Of a stretch of DNA of 64,000 nt, positions 63,978-64,000 are shown piece after piece; the stretch's first letter is position 1, and every line of letters starts with the position of its first letter. Under the pieces are notes generated by a model. It did not search any database. It was not told the DNA's origin and saw nothing but the letters and a program-made list of their open reading frames with translations. This DNA comes from Pseudomonadota bacterium (GTDB taxonomy: Bacteria > Pseudomonadota > Gammaproteobacteria > Steroidobacterales > Steroidobacteraceae), in NCBI GenBank assembly GCA_018241425.1, contig JAFEDU010000002.1, positions 1,054,001 to 1,118,000 of the forward strand, read 5' to 3'. Both the position numbers and the translations under genes were made by a program.

Positions 63978-64000
63978 ATGAGCACCCCGAGCCTGCAGTT
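63978..64000 (+). CDS. Start of an unknown gene, cut by window edge
   Basis: An ATG at 63978 (GACGATGAGCACC) begins 5 bp after the previous stop, in the same direction. Only seven codons (MSTPSLQ) are visible. Listed because of its position behind the small HTH gene; it cannot be assigned. Confidence 0.35.

Overview
The window reads as chromosome of a high-GC proteobacterium, probably a gamma- or betaproteobacterium. The signs are a GlpT-type antiporter, an NfeD/SPFH pair, a XoxF-type quinoprotein, a GcvA-like LysR regulator, many lipoproteins with clear lipoboxes, and strong GC bias at third codon positions. No rRNA, tRNA or CRISPR array was found, and the species cannot be named from the sequence. 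Region 1 (1 to about 44.8 kb) is ordinary, densely packed backbone. It starts with a cut DUF3300 gene, then a lanthanide-type PQQ alcohol dehydrogenase coupled to a c-type cytochrome, and an operon on the minus strand with an alcohol dehydrogenase, an epoxide hydrolase and a PF10118-type protein. Next come a PQQ-repeat lipoprotein, glpT, and an envelope-type ECF sigma module: exported protein, sigma factor, ankyrin membrane protein and TonB-like protein, with two matching promoter-like motifs. These are followed by a TIR-TolB-TPR protein, a LysR/MFS/enolase-superfamily sugar-acid cluster, a hydantoinase-like gene, an M23-like protein, a GGDEF/EAL protein, the NfeD/SPFH pair, a secreted astacin-type protease, an aminotransferase next to a BKACE-family gene, glycogen phosphorylase, and a hydrolase-cupin fusion divergent from its likely TetR regulator. 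Region 2 (about 45.0 to 47.7 kb) is a junk yard of mobile-element ends. Two 110-bp direct repeats, 97 of 110 bases identical, bracket a terminase fragment fused to a membrane protein, small membrane proteins, the tail of a tyrosine recombinase and a frameshifted large serine recombinase. Region 3 (47.7 to 53.2 kb) is a lower-GC cargo block that looks like anti-phage defence: an ABC ATPase with a C-terminal TOPRIM/DUF4435-like part plus an unknown partner, a DUF4268 nuclease-like protein, and a three-gene cassette of two small HTH proteins and a TIR-like effector. Region 4 (53.2 to 64.0 kb) is a phage-like or satellite-like element transcribed mainly right to left. It has a primase-helicase, small zinc and HTH proteins, a candidate small terminase, several unknown virion-like proteins and a large terminase followed by a chain of overlapping small genes, but no recognisable portal, capsid or tail gene. 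A 140-bp cluster of hairpins and repeated GACTTCCGC motifs lies next to the replication gene. The best candidates for something undescribed are the HTH-HTH-TIR cassette, the ATPase-TOPRIM pair, and the terminase-bearing element that carries both.
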